DNA of 64,000 nt from Salvia splendens. Its lineage: Eukaryota > Streptophyta > Magnoliopsida > Lamiales > Lamiaceae. The translations under genes and the position numbers were made by a program. Below, piece after piece: positions 33,664 through 45,729 of this stretch. Within the stretch, counting starts at the first letter, position 1; the number at the start of each line of letters is the position of its first letter. Where the stretch lies: NCBI RefSeq assembly GCF_004379255.2, contig NC_056045.1, positions 8,211,593-8,275,592 of the forward strand. The letters are read 5' to 3'. Below the pieces are notes generated by a model that searched no databases, was not told the DNA's origin, and worked only from the letters and a program-made list of their open reading frames with translations.

Positions 33664-34551
33664 TTAATCTTCTGCATGTGTAATGAAGTTCCATTCTGCC
33701 ATCTTTTGTTGAAGTATTTCATTGGGAGGAGGCAGAAGATCCTCCGTAGAATCGTCGTCAATATTTACAACCTCGATCGGTTGTGTCGGTCCTAGGAGAG
33801 TACGGGAGTTGGAGCTTCCGCCACTTGGTGGTGTCGGAGTTTTGGGAGTAGTCGTACCCTCTGCATGCGGTTGTGCCGGCACGGCCTCTGTTTCGGCGAC
33901 TGGAGTGGCGGCCGGCTGCGCCTCTTCTTCATCAGAATCGTCTCCACTATACTGTACTAGTGGAAACCCGGGTGTAGGCGTAGGGGTGTGACGGAGGGCC
34001 GGTGTTTGGGAAGAGGATGGAGGGTTTTTGGGAGGGTTTTTGGGAGGATTTTGGGGTGTGGAAGTTGTGGCTCGGTCCCTTGACATGGAAATCCCCAGTC
34101 GGGCTTTAATGGTGGCGTAAACGGTCGGAATATCCGTATCGGAGGGCATGCTCTGAAGGATCCTATCTAGGTTCCTGATAGCTTCTTCGTCCACCTCGGG
34201 AGGCTGAGCGGCGCTTGTTTGTGGTGGAGGCGAGGAGGATGGGCCAGGATTTTCTATTTGGGCTTGGGAGGAGGCTTCTTGGTTATCACTATCGGTACGG
34301 GCACTGGAAGACGAGGATGAAGTTGGGATTTGTTCGATCAGCATTTTTATTGATAATGTGGGTAGGTCTTGGTAGAGAAGACGATGTTTTGGAGAGAGAG
34401 TTTTGAACTTTGGGAGAATTCTTGACGGGAGCAATAAGAATGTACTGTAGGCGGCTTGGGTGAAAGTGGCATACGGATTTGAAATCTTTCTTTTATAATG
34501 ATATCGCGACTGCTGGGATTCTCTACTGTTGAGATCCCTGTGGCTCTTCAC
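33664..34551 (-). CDS. Pro/Ser/Thr-rich ORF of the retrotransposon, full form (unit 2)
   Basis: 295 open codons, the full-length version: the Ser/Pro-rich half, then a helical stretch (EVDEEAIRNLDRILQSM), acidic GDDSDEEEAQ, and the C-terminus EILQQKMAEWNFITHAED. It resembles no domain I know. Being open in units 2 and 3 suggests it was a real element protein or the start of the Athila-type ORF product. Confidence 0.45.
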   Translation of the reverse strand: MKSHRDLNSRESQQSRYHYKRKISNPYATFTQAAYSTFLLLPSRILPKFKTLSPKHRLLYQDLPTLSIKMLIEQIPTSSSSSSARTDSDNQEASSQAQIENPGPSSSPPPQTSAAQPPEVDEEAIRNLDRILQSMPSDTDIPTVYATIKARLGISMSRDRATTSTPQNPPKNPPKNPPSSSQTPALRHTPTPTPGFPLVQYSGDDSDEEEAQPAATPVAETEAVPAQPHAEGTTTPKTPTPPSGGSSNSRTLLGPTQPIEVVNIDDDSTEDLLPPPNEILQQKMAEWNFITHAED

Positions 34552-35040
34552 GTACAGGCGCGCCTTTTCAGAGTGCCAGCTGGCTTACCTTCCTCGATAC
34601 GCTTCATGTGCCAGTTGGCGTCGTCTGACACCCTTCCAACGTCTGCACTCGTCCTTTCATCACCTGCCCCTAATCAACTCAATCAATGTACTACCCATTA
34701 AATTCAAATTGCACTGATCAAGTGGAACAGGAATTTTGGATAAAAACCCAAATAGTTCCACTTGATCAGTTTCCTTCCTTCCGTCTAACTTTTAATTAAC
34801 TAAGAAAATAAAACTAACACACGAAAAAACTATTTACACTAACTACTAAGGACTTGATCGGGTTCTTTAAGGATGTCACTTGATCAGTTTAATGGATTAG
34901 AATTTGTTGCTTGATCAAACAGACTACCCACGAGTACCCGATCATTCCTTTTACATGTTCACTGGATAGGATTAAGCAGGATCAGTGGAATTTCTTCCAT
35001 TGTACCCGCTTCGGTCTTGTCTCTGTAGGGCTCAACCCTA

Positions 35041-35631
35041 TTACTCTTCAACACGAAGGAGAACGAATTGGGGGGGGGGGTCTCCTTGGATGTTCGCCTC
35101 CTGTGTGTGCACTGCCGTGGTGGTACGAGGGTCTGCCCATCTCGAACTCCTCCTTCTGGATATCAGTTTGAGTTGGCACTGGAAGAGTAGCTCCTTCTGC
35201 CCCACTATGAACTTTTCCTTCCTCAGAGTGGGGTCGAGCCTGCATTGTCGATCAAGGTGGGGTGCCACTTCTTCTTCTAACATGGCAGAATGCATACACG
35301 GATCTGGGTCAATTTATGTTGTTTTCCACGTGACCACCTCTTGACCTGACCTCAGTTCTTCCTTCAATTGTCCTTCCTGTTCTTGCATATTTGGTTTGAC
35401 TGGTTTGTGATACGTCTGGCTGGACAGGTCCTTGAGGCTAACTGGCGACACAGGTAGAGGCAATAGCTGCCTTGCAGGCGAGGGGTTCTCCTTCAGCATT
35501 CTTCTTAAGGGGGCGGCTTGGTCGGGTGGTTTTTCGACCTTTTTCGGTTGAGTGATCTCTTTTGACTTAGCTGATTTATAGAAATCCATAATTGCCCTTT
35601 CGATGGCTTGATCATCCAATTCTCCAGTCAT
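35041..35631 (-). pseudogene. Integrase C-terminal remnant (unit 2)
   Basis: Same region as 27832-28500. A run of G at 35070-35079 is longer than in unit 1 and shifts the frame before the end; a stop lies near 35312. Confidence 0.55.
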
Positions 35632-35643
35632 CGTTGCATCAAA

Positions 35644-36492
35644 CTATTCAGTTGCTTCCCTCTTAAGCTTTTCATCTTCAGTGGAACCAGAGGGTGGTTC
35701 TTTGAAGGGTTCATTTTCTAGATACTTTTGTTCCCGATGACTGATAGCGTCTACTGATTGATTGCTCTCGCTGTCCTGTGGCTTCCTCACGGCTTTATCA
35801 ATTTCGAATGTAAGATGTTCTCCATTAAAACCCAACTTCATCGTCACATGGCGAATGTCGATGACTGTGCTGGCTGTGGATAGGAATGGCCTTCCCAAAA
35901 GGATGCCAACAGACTCTTCCGCTTCTGGCTCTGTCGTTTTTATGACGAAGAAGTCGGCAGGGTACATGAATTTGCTCACCTGGACGATTTCATCTTCCAG
36001 AACTCCCTCGGGGTAAATGCAAGACCCGTCTGCTAGCTGTATCTCCATATCGGTTTTGATAAGCTTAACATCTTCCAGCTTCTCGTATATAGAATACGTC
36101 ATAATATTGATGGAAGCCCCTAGGGTGCACATAGCGTGCTTCATTTGGACGTCTCTGATGGAAATTGGGAGCGTGAACAACCCTGGGTCAGTCTTCTTGG
36201 GTGGAAAATCACTAGGTTGGATCACCACGGCTATGTTTTCTGCTTCGACCATCCTTCCTTTCTCAGTGACTTGTTCAAGGGTACTGGACTGGAGGCCTTC
36301 TTCATGATTGGGCCCGTCTGTGGGTGCTGGAGAAGTTGCAGATGGGATTTGATAAACTCCTTCTAATTTCAGAGAGACTGCATTGACATTCTCTCGCTTA
36401 GGTGGTGGTTGTACTGTAGTCGAAATCCTTCCTTCATTTCCCCTCAGTTCGCCCGGTGACATGGCGACTTGAGATAACTGCTTTGTGAGCAT
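35644..36492 (-). pseudogene. Retropepsin-like protease region (unit 2)
   Basis: 282 open codons, differing from unit 1 at only a few residues (for example ILLGRPF against IILGRPF). Catalytic Asp again replaced by Thr. Confidence 0.7.
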
Positions 36493-36507
36493 ATCCAGTG
36501 CAGCCCT

Positions 36508-37129
36508 CTATTCCTTCTGGGCTTCTTGTATTTCTCGCATTGCATCATGGGGCTGATGCGGGGTCATCACATCCCCTGGACTTTCATTTTGCTGCTTGTT
36601 ATATCTTTGATTGAAACGTCCTCCCCCATGGCCTTGCTGGTAGTAGCCGGAAGATCCATACTGCTCTGGTTGGTTTTGGAGAAAGTGATTCTGTTGGTTT
36701 CCTTGGAAGTACTGTGGGTTCCCTTGGGTTTGCTGGTTTCCTCTTTGGTACTGGGGAACATAACTCACCATTCGATTATTCGGTTGTCTTCCCTGGTTGC
36801 TAAACTGAGGGACTTGGTATTGGTACCCCCATTCTCCTTCCTGTTGTCGACTTGACCAGTTAGACTGTCCTCCACTTGACCAGTTCCCTTGAGGTCCACT
36901 TGACCACCCTGCCTGACCTCTGTGCATTCTGTTTCCTCCAGTGTTTGGCATATCCTAGATTCGAGCAGGCCAGTTGGGCTGCCCGTCAGAGGGTTGTATC
37001 TGCTGTGTCGAGGGTGGTTGGCTTTGATTTAGATCACTCCATCTGAAGTTAGGGTGGTCTCTCCATGGAGCGTCTCTCTGTTTACCCTGGATCCAGTTGC
37101 CATTCGCATTCCAGTGGCCGACAGCATTC
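36508..37129 (-). pseudogene. gag 3' region (unit 2, truncated)
   Basis: 147 codons of the Gln/Asn-rich tail, with the extra GGQSNWSS stretch (24 bp) shared with unit 3 and absent in unit 1. It ends at 37129, followed by the same filler seen at the unit 1/2 junction. Confidence 0.55.
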
Positions 37130-37490
37130 CATTGCCATTCCGCTGGCGCGGCGGTGCTCGATGCATCGGGCACGTCCCTGCCAGCGAGCAGCTGACGTGG
37201 CGCGTTCTGATTGGCCAACGGCATTTCCGTTGGAAATTCATTTTATTTTTTAAATCGAAAATAATACCAAAAATAAAAAAAAAATTATTTTCAGATTCCC
37301 AAAAATATGGCCGTTTTTTACCATTTTTCTAGATTTTTTTGATATTTTTTTTATTTTTATTCCCAAAATCATCTATAAATACACACAATTATCATTCATT
37401 TTTCACATCAAATCATCTCTCATTCATCTCTCATTCATATTTTTTCATACAACTTATCTACATCTTCCTCTCTCACTCAAACCCTCTCAA

Positions 37491-38147
37491 ATGGATTTCA
37501 CCAATCTCGTTGCGGAAGCGGACCGCTAAGAACAAGAATACTATGAACAATATCGTGCCGCCTATGAAGCCTATGCCACCGCGAATACCCTTGCCCCTCC
37601 TCCTCGACCAACTAGATCAACTCGCTGCTACATCCATCGTGACCGGGAGGGAGCCAACGAAAGGCTCGTTGCCGACTATTTTTCCGACCAGCCGCGGTTT
37701 TCGGAAGATTACTTTCGGCGCCGTTTTCACATGTCAAAACGCTTGTTTATGCATATTGTCAACACATTATCTGCAGGTGTTGAATACTTTCAAACAAGTA
37801 TAGACGCAACCGGTCGGAAAAGTCTCTCGGCGTTGCAGAAGTGTACGTATGCCATCCGACAACTTGCTACTGGGCAAACGACTGACCTCTTCGACAAGTA
37901 TTTGCATGTCGGTGAGTCAACTGGAATCCTTTGCCTTAAAAATTTTTGCGACGCATTTGTTCAGCTTTCAGTGATGAATTCCTTCGGGCACCCACCACCG
38001 ATGATTGCCAACGGTTGTTTCGTCTTCACGAAACAGTCCATGGTTTTCCCGGTATGCTTGGCAGCATTAACAGCATGCATTGGAGATGGAAGAATTGCCC
38101 GACTCCTTGGAGGGGGCAACACTTAAGCGACCACAAAGGCGGCGGCC
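37491..38147 (+). pseudogene. Harbinger transposase N-terminal part (unit 3)
   Basis: Full length like unit 1, but codon 13 is a stop (CGC TAA where unit 1 has CGC AAA). The shared frameshift before SDEFL is also present. The LTR interrupts it at 38148. Confidence 0.88.
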
Positions 38148-39089
38148 TGGCAAGATTTTATGAACGACAAGCGCGAATTCAGACCAAGTTATATGGAAAG
38201 ATAACTGAACCGGTTGGATCAGTTAGCAAATGTCGTTGCCACTTGATCAAGTCGATCTCGCTTACGCTCGTTTACCCACCAAAGTAATTTATAACTCTCA
38301 ATATTGCACTACTTTAACAGTAAAGCCGCAAGTTCGGGGTCGATCCCGCAGAGAAGTTGGTGTATCAAGTGTGTGAATAGTGAACAGGGGGTTGGCTGCT
38401 GCCACGCTTTAACTTGGGAGATTTTAACTACTGATTTTACTCTAGACAGAATTTAACTGGCCAATTTGAACAAGGTAAATTTAACTAATGGATCAAGTGC
38501 GTCATAACAAAACTGAAACTAAAGCAGTAAATGCGAGGATGAAAATGAAAACAACTTCGATTAAACTAGAACAGTACAGCGTGAATTTCAAACTAAGCTA
38601 ACACTCTGGAAACTTTTAAAGCAAGTAAAACCGAGAAGAGCCTCGGCGGGAAACTTAAGACTATGCCGACATATAACAAGTATTCTGCAGCGCTTCTTCA
38701 GTCACCCTTTCTAACTAAGTATAACTTTATTTAAGATAAGCTACGCTATTCTAGAGAACTGAACTAAGCTATAGAACAAAGCTAAACTAGGCGGAAAGTA
38801 AAGGATCAGATCTCCTTCATGTGGTGGCACATTCTCTATTTATAGGCTCGGCACGACCTCCAGCTGGATAACGATCTTGGCAATTTCCATCATACTTACG
38901 TCGTTCAAACTGATCAAGTTTTTGCAATTAAGTTTCTACATGTAAGCATACTGAGTCCTTTTTCTAACTCTTCCCAAAGTAATCAAGTCTTCCATTTATC
39001 CAATTTCATGCATATTGCCCATTTATTACTAACTGATATTTTGTATTTTCAAAACTTTTGACATGTATGATTTTTATTTTCTGGAACTA
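38148..39089 (-). repeat. Athila-like left LTR, unit 3 copy
   Basis: Third copy of the left LTR, outer end TGGCAAGATTTTATG (two changes from unit 1). Internal stem-loop at 39191-39231, with polypurine tract at 39090-39109. Confidence 0.75.
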
Positions 39090-39433
39090 ACCCTTCCCCC
39101 TCCCCCTGCATATGAACTCGTCCTCGAGGGACTGGATGCAGTAGAAAAATAGCTAGGCACAGGCAGCGGTATAACAACAAACAAGAGAAACTTCTCACAC
39201 TTAGACCGGACACTGGGCTAAGTGTGGGAAGTGCCAACAAAAAAAAACCCAACATAAACTAAAACAGGTATAGGCAAACAACATTGAAAGTAAAATAGGG
39301 ATGCATACTTCTCACACTTAGACCCAACACAGGTCTAATTGTGATGTGGAGTGGAATATCAGTTATACATACGATAAACAAATTAAAAAGTTTTGAGATT
39401 AACAAAAAAAAGTTGAGATCGTGGGGGTTGTAC

Positions 39434-40667
39434 TTAGGATTCCCTGGGGGGTTGACTTGGAGATGCGGAGGGGGGCCTGGAGGATGATGGACGCCGGGGT
39501 CGAGGAGAGCTTGTAGAGGGAGGTGGTGGTTGCATAGCAAGGGTCAGTTTGCGGATAGCCTCCAGAATCCTAGCTTGAGCAACCAGCTGGGCGTGTGAAT
39601 TCTCCACCAGCTGCGTAAGCATCTGCTCCATGCGGAGCCTCCATTCGTTGTTCGTTTGCGCAGCCTCCTCTGGGTCTGTTACTGGCATCGTTTCCAACCT
39701 TTGCCTCTGCGGCCTTGCTGGGATCGCCAGGCGATCAGCCGGCCTCCTTCTTTTCTCGCGTCTGGTCTCCGCAGTTCTTCCTGCCTGGTCTCCTGCTGCT
39801 CTATCTGTCTCTCCTTCCGAGCCTTTGAGTTAAAGTGAAGTCTCCCGTCGCGCAGCCGTTCAAGTACCTGAATTCTTACAAAGAAATCAATGTTAAACAA
39901 TTCTGTCTTTGGGCAGCGACTGGGAAGCTCCACACCCTCCTGGAATTCCAGGGTCCAATTTCGCCTTAGGAAGGCTCCGAGAAGGTGGCAGATGTTGAGG
40001 TGGCGGGCAGGGCGATTGGCAATCTGACTTATCGAGTGAGCAATCCAGTAGCCCAGCTGCACCCTCCTTTGCTCCTTCATGCTCCACATAAAGTAGAGCT
40101 TAGCCAGAGTAATGATCGCCAATGTATTGGCTTGGCCAAGGAGATTGCAGGCTAGGTAGACTTGGAAAGGCGGAGGGCCGGATCAGCAATATGGTCCCCT
40201 CTGGACTCAGAAGCTTTAAACTCGGGGGCACGTCCGTTGCACAAGGCCTGCCAGACCGCCTGCTGATCAAAATCCGGCCTCCTCTGAGGAAGGCCAATGT
40301 CCCGCCCGAACCATTCTCCACTAGCAACCTGGGCCTCTGTATAGAGTCTCATCCTTACAGAAAACTCATTCAGGCTCATCTCCTGCTGACGCCCGAACAC
40401 CCGAAAAGAGACGCTCCTGGCCTCCAAGTTTGTACTCCCGGTAAACCGGAAGGACGTGAAAAATTCCTTAGCCAGGTTCTTTGGCACAAAGGTCTCCTCA
40501 ATCTCCAGCAGCCAGTCAAAAACAATTCCTGTAATGTACTGGGTGAACTTCTCCTCAAACCGGATAGTCGCCAGGGCTGGCTGGTGGACTTTCTTGCCGA
40601 CCTTCAGAAAGGCGATTTGTGGGCGTCTCTGTCTGGTGGATCTCCTCGTTCCACTAGGGGTTGTCAA
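39434..40667 (-). pseudogene. Athila-type ORF, frameshifted (unit 3)
   Basis: 40667-40152 keeps 171 codons, including the N-terminal part MTTPSGTRRSTRQRRPQ that a stop hides in units 1 and 2; 40122-39679 keeps the next 147. The one-base loss shared with unit 2 separates them. The coiled-coil tail is at 39697-39434. Confidence 0.6.
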
Positions 40668-41166
40668 ATATCAGCATCTGATTTAGGAGATCTGTGGTCA
40701 ATACCACAGTTTGTTTGGAATAGTCTACGGCGGGGGGTGGTGCAGGCCTTCCTTGTTGCCTGTGGGATGTCCAAGCCCACCGGATCTCTCCCCTCTGTAT
40801 CACTGCCCTCCTCTCCTTCTTGTGGAGGGGCAGGTTAGTCTGCATTAGAAATTTCAATGCCCCGAGTTGCGGGGCACATCCTTTTTGGGGAAGGCAAAAC
40901 AGTCCCCTTCCCTTTCTTCTTCCTTTCAGCCTTCTGACGGTTGTCCTCAATTGCTTCGGCCTCTTGGTTTATCGCCCCAACGGCTCCTTGGTTTTCCGGC
41001 TCCTCCGGCTCATCCAATATCGACCGCACTACGCGGGGTCTCTCCACCTGCTCCTCCCCCGCCCTCTATATGCTGGCCACCCCGGCCCCACCTCCTCTAT
41101 CAACCGGTTGATCTCCATTCTGCGCGTCCGACGGCGCAACGGCTCCCCCTCCCTATCCGGGACTGA

Positions 41167-42054
41167 TTAATCTTCTGCATGTGTAATGAAGTTCCATTCT
41201 GCCATCTTTTGTTGAAGTATTTCGTTGGGAGGAGGCAGAAGATCCTCCGTAGAATCGTCGTCAATATTTACAACCTCGATCGGTTGTGTCGGTCCTAGGA
41301 GAGTACGGGAGTTGGAGCTTCCGCCACTTGGTGGTGTCGGAGTGTTGGGAGTAGTCGTACCCTCTGCATGCGGTTGTGCCGGCACGGCCTCTGTTTCGGC
41401 GACTGGAGTGGCGGCCGGCTGCGCCTCTTCTTCATCAGAATCGTCTCCACTATACTGTACTAGTGGAAACCCGGGTGTAGGCGTAGGGGTGTGACGGAGG
41501 GTCGGTGTTTGGGAAGAGGATGGAGGGTTTTTGGGAGGGTTTTTGGGAGGATTTTGGGGTGTGGAAGTTGTGGCTCGGTCCCTTGACATGGAAATTCCCA
41601 GTCGGGCTTTAATGGTGGCGTAAACGGTCGGAATATTCGTATCGGAGGGCATGCTCTGAAGGATCCTATCTAGGTGCCTGATAGCTTCTTCGTCCACCTC
41701 GGGAGGCTGAGCGGCGCTTGTTTGTGGTGGAGGTGAGGAGGATGGGCTAGGATTTTCTATTTGGGCTTGGGAGGAGGCTTCTTGGTTATCACTATCGGTA
41801 CGGGCACTGGAAAACGAGGATGAAGTTGGGATTTGTTCGATCTGCATTTTTATTGATAATGTGGGTAGGTCTTGGTAGAGAAGACGATGTTTTGGAGAGA
41901 GAGTTTTGAACTTTGGGAGAATTCTTGACGGGAGCAATAAGAATGTACTGTAGGCGGCTTGGGTGAAAGTGGCATACGGATTTGAAATCTTTCTTTTATA
42001 ATGATATCGCGACTGCTGGGATTCTCTACTGTTGAGATCCCTATGGCTCTTCAC
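41167..42054 (-). CDS. Pro/Ser/Thr-rich ORF of the retrotransposon (unit 3)
   Basis: 295 open codons, almost identical to the unit 2 copy (SSSFSSARTD here). Function unknown. Confidence 0.45.
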   Translation of the reverse strand: MKSHRDLNSRESQQSRYHYKRKISNPYATFTQAAYSTFLLLPSRILPKFKTLSPKHRLLYQDLPTLSIKMQIEQIPTSSSFSSARTDSDNQEASSQAQIENPSPSSSPPPQTSAAQPPEVDEEAIRHLDRILQSMPSDTNIPTVYATIKARLGISMSRDRATTSTPQNPPKNPPKNPPSSSQTPTLRHTPTPTPGFPLVQYSGDDSDEEEAQPAATPVAETEAVPAQPHAEGTTTPNTPTPPSGGSSNSRTLLGPTQPIEVVNIDDDSTEDLLPPPNEILQQKMAEWNFITHAED

Positions 42055-42461
42055 GTACAGGCGCGCCTTTTCAGAGTGCCAGCTGGCTTACCTTCCTCGA
42101 TACGCTTCATGTGCCAGTTGGCGTCGTCTGACACCCTTCCAACGTCTGCACTCGTCCTTTCATCACCTGCCCCTAATCAACTCAATCACTGTACTACCCA
42201 TTAAATTCAAATTGCACTGATCAAGTGGACAAGTAATTTTGGATAAAAACCCAAATAGTTCCACTTGATCAGTTTCCTTCCTTCCGTCTAACTTTTAATT
42301 AACTAAGAAAATAAAACTAACACACGAAAAAACTATTTACACTAACTACTAAGGACTTGATCGGGTTCTTTAAGGATGTCACTTGATCAGTTTAATGGAT
42401 TAGAATTTGTTGCTTGATCAAACAGACTACCCACGAGTACCCGATCATTCCTTTTACCTGT

Positions 42462-43136
42462 TCACTGGATAGGATTAAGCAGGATCAGTGGAATTTCTTC
42501 CATTGTGCCCGCTTCGGTCTTGTCTCTGTAGGGCTCAACCCTATTACTCTTCAACACGAACGAGAACGAATTGGGGGGTCTCCTTGGATGTTCGCCTCCT
42601 GTGTGTGCACTGCCATGGTGGTACGAGGGTCTGCCCATCTCGAACTCCGCCTTCTGGATATCAGTTTGAGTTGGCACTGGAAGAGTAGCTCATTCTGCCC
42701 CACTATGAACTCTTCCTTCCTCAGAGTGGGGTCGAGCCTGCATTGTCGATCAAGGTGGGGTGCCACTCCTTCTTCTAACATGGCAGAATGCATACACGGA
42801 TCTGGGTCAATTTCTGTTGTTTTCCACGTGACCACCTCTTGACCTGACCTCAGTTCTTCCTTCAATTGTCCTTCCTGTTCTTGCATATTTGGTTTGACTG
42901 GTTTGTGATACGTCTGGCTGGACAGGTCCTTGAGGCTAACTGGCGACACAGGTAGAGGCAATAGCTGCCTTGCAGGCGAGGGGTTCTCCTTCAGCATTCT
43001 TCTTAAGGGGGCGGCTTGGTCGGGTGGTTTTTCGACCTTTTTCAGTTGAGTGATCTCTTTTGACTTAGCTGATTTATAGAAATCCATAATTGCCCTTTCG
43101 ATGGCTTGATCATCCATTTCTCCAGTCATCGTTGCA
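42462..43136 (-). pseudogene. Integrase C-terminal remnant (unit 3)
   Basis: Open from about 43207 to 42551, where units 1 and 2 have a stop between this and the protease region. A short G-tract difference near 42575 changes the frame of the end. No integrase core. Confidence 0.55.
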
Positions 43137-43980
43137 TCATTCAGTTGCTTCCCTCTTAAGCTTTTCATCTTCAGTGGAACCAGAGGGTGGTTCTTTGAAG
43201 GGTTCATTTTCTAGATACTTTTGTTCCCGATGACTGATAGCGTCTACTGATTGAATGCTCTCGCTGTCCTGTGGCTTCCTCACGGCTTTATCAATTTCGA
43301 ATGTAAGATGTTCTCCATTAAAACCCAACTTCATCGTCACATGGCGAATGTCGATGACTGTGCTGGCTGTGGATAGGAATGGCCTTCCCAATAGGATGCC
43401 AACAGACTCTTCCGCTTCTGGCTCTGTTGTTTTTATGACGAAGAAGTCGGCAGGGTACGAATTTGCTCACCTGGACGATTTCATCTTCCAGAACTCCCTC
43501 GGGGTAAATGCAAGACCCGTCTGCTAGCTGTATCTCCATATCGGTTTTGATAAGCTTAACATCTTCCAGCTTCTCGTATATAGAATACGTCATAATATTG
43601 ATGGAAGCCCCTAGGGTGCACATAGCGTGCTTCATTTGGACGTCTCTAATGGAAATTGGGAGCGTGAACAACCCTGGGTCAGTCTTCTTGGGTGGAAAAT
43701 CACTAGGTTGGATCACCACGGCTATGTTTTCTGCTTCGACCATCCTTCCTTTCTCAGTGACTTGTTCAAGGGTACTGGACTGGAGGCCTTCTTCATGATT
43801 GGGCCCGTCTGTGGGTGCTGGAGAAGTTGTAGATGGGATTTGATAAACTCCTTCTGATTTCAGAGAGACTGCATTGACATTCTCTCGCTTAGGTGGTGGT
43901 TGTACTGTAGTCGAAATCCTTCCTTCATTTCCCCTCAGTTCGCCCGGTTACATGGCGACTTGAGATAACTGCTTTGTGAG
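43137..43980 (-). pseudogene. Retropepsin-like protease region, frameshifted (unit 3)
   Basis: A two-base loss near 43459 (GGGTACGAATTT against GGGTACATGAATTT) splits the frame, and a stop lies near 43949. The Thr replacement of the catalytic Asp is present here too. Confidence 0.7.
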
Positions 43981-43998
43981 CATATCCAGTGCAGCCCT

Positions 43999-45694
43999 CT
44001 ATTCCTTCTGGGCTTCTTGTATTTCTCGCATTGCATCATGGGGCTGATGCGGGGTCATCACATCCCCTGGACTTTCATTTTGCTGCTTGTTATATCTTTG
44101 ATTGAAACGTCCTCCTCCATGGCCTTGCTGGTAGTAGCCGGAAGATCCATACTGCTCTGGTTGGTTTTGGAGAAAGTGATTCTGTTGGTTTCCTTGGAAG
44201 TACTGTGGGTTCCCTTGGGTTTGCTGGTTTCCTCTTTGGTACTGGGGAACATAACTCATCATTCGATTATTCGGTTGTCTTCCCTGGTTGCTAAACTGAG
44301 GGACTTGGTATTGGTACCCCCATTCTCCTTCCTGTTGTCGACTTGACCAGTTAGACTGTCCTCCACTTGACCAGTTCCCTTGAAGACCACTTGACCACCT
44401 TGCCTGACCTCTGTGCATTCTGTTTCCTCCAGTGTTTGGCATATCCTAGATTCGAGCAGGCCAGTTGGGCTACCCGTCAGAGGGTTGTATCTGCTGTGTC
44501 GAGGGTGGTTGGCTTTGATTTAGATCACTCCATCTGAAGTTAGGGTGGTCTCTCAATGGAGCGTCTCTCTGTTTACCCTAGATCCAGTTGCCATTCGCAT
44601 TCCAGTGGCCGACAGCATTCACTTGGGCTTGCGGCTCCGCCTCAGGGGGAAACTCGCAATAGTAATAATGATGCTCTTCTGGCGGAGGTGGTGGCGGCGC
44701 ATACTGCGTCTCTTTCGGTGCAGGTGGTGGAGGCGGTCTGGCTTTCTCCACTGCCTCAAGCAGCTTCTTCTCCATTTGCTCAAATCGAGCCTCCAACTTT
44801 TCATCATTGCGCGCCTCTGCTATGTGCACTGCCCCTCTTCTATATTGTCCTCGAGACGTCTCGTACGAGCGTTTGGCCTCAATCAATCTCTCCAGTATAT
44901 TTTTGGCTTGGCTAAATGGAGTTTTCGAGAAATCCCCTTGAGCTGTGAGGTTTAGGTAGTTCTTGCTGTCGACTGTCAATCCACCATAGCTTGTTGTTGG
45001 AGCATGCTTGAAGCAGCCCTTGGAATCTATCCCAATACTGGCCTAGGGGCTCATCGTACTCCTGTCTGGCTTCTGTAATCTCCCTTTCCAGGGCACTCGT
45101 TTTTTACGCGGGAAAGAAACGATCTAGGAAGATCACTCGAAACTCGGCCCATGTTTTGATGGACCCTTCTGGCAGTCTCGACAGCCATACTCCAGCTTCG
45201 CCCTTAAAAATGAAGGGGATAGCTTTGAGCGTGTTATCTTCGGATGTGGATCCAGCCGGCACGGGTTGAATATCACAGTATCGGCATAACTCCTCCAGAA
45301 AAACGTATGGACACTCCTTCGAAAGACCATAGAAGTGGGAAAAAACGGCCAGCACTCCTGACTTAATCGCGATGGTCCGCATCCCAGGAGTAGCGGCGAT
45401 GGCATGTGTGGGCTCCTTTTCGTCATGAGCATGCAGAGAGTCGATTCCAGAGTCATTGTCGACGAGGGCCATCTCTGCTTGTTCAGGTGGTGGTTGTTTA
45501 GGCTGTTCAGCGGCTGCTGCTGCTTCTAATGCTGCTCTGTGACGAGTGGTGACAACGCTGGCTTCCTGGACTCTCCAATGAGCGTTATTCTCTCTGTATG
45601 GAAAGGGGTGATTCCAGTGTCCACCGCGTTGGTACCTTCTCACCAACAGTAAAAAAAACAAATGAGAAAACAAAGAATGTAAGATTATATACAC
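43999..45694 (-). pseudogene. gag of the Athila-like element, the only copy with its 5' part
   Basis: From 45694 the minus strand encodes a Retrotrans_gag-like segment: FSHFYGLSKECPYVFLEEL, then LKAIPFIFKGEAGVWLSRLP and WAEFRVIFLDRFFPA. It is stopped at 45104 just after FFPA, continues in pieces (44979-44578, with QMEKKLLEAVEKARPPPPP) and ends with the Gln/Asn-rich tail (44442-43999). A CCHC zinc knuckle was not seen. The first Met near the primer-binding site is at 45694. Stops make it inactive. Confidence 0.7.
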
Positions 45695-45708
45695 CTACGC
45701 ACTATGCT

Positions 45709-45726
45709 TCCCCGGCAACGGCGCCA
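45709..45726 (-). other. Primer-binding site, Asp-tRNA type
   Basis: Minus-strand TGGCGCCGTTGCCGGGGA, three bases inside the 5' LTR end, is the standard primer-binding site of Athila/Tat-lineage elements. It fixes the element's orientation. Confidence 0.85.
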
Positions 45727-45729
45727 TTT

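Larger units (their letters stand above)
29988..37142. repeat. Composite tandem unit 2
   Basis: 7155 bp, same order as unit 1. It is shorter in the transposase (about 350 bp lost between CTTGCCCCTC and CGACGCATTTG near 30446) but keeps the segment that unit 1 lost in the Pro/Ser-rich ORF. Shared indels with unit 3 make these two the closer pair. Confidence 0.88.
37143..44620. repeat. Composite tandem unit 3
   Basis: Same order as units 1 and 2, but at 44620 it continues into the native retrotransposon (CATTCACTTGGGCTTG) rather than into filler. This is therefore the original right-hand continuation, and the Harbinger left arm in unit 1 is the original left-hand one. Confidence 0.88.
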
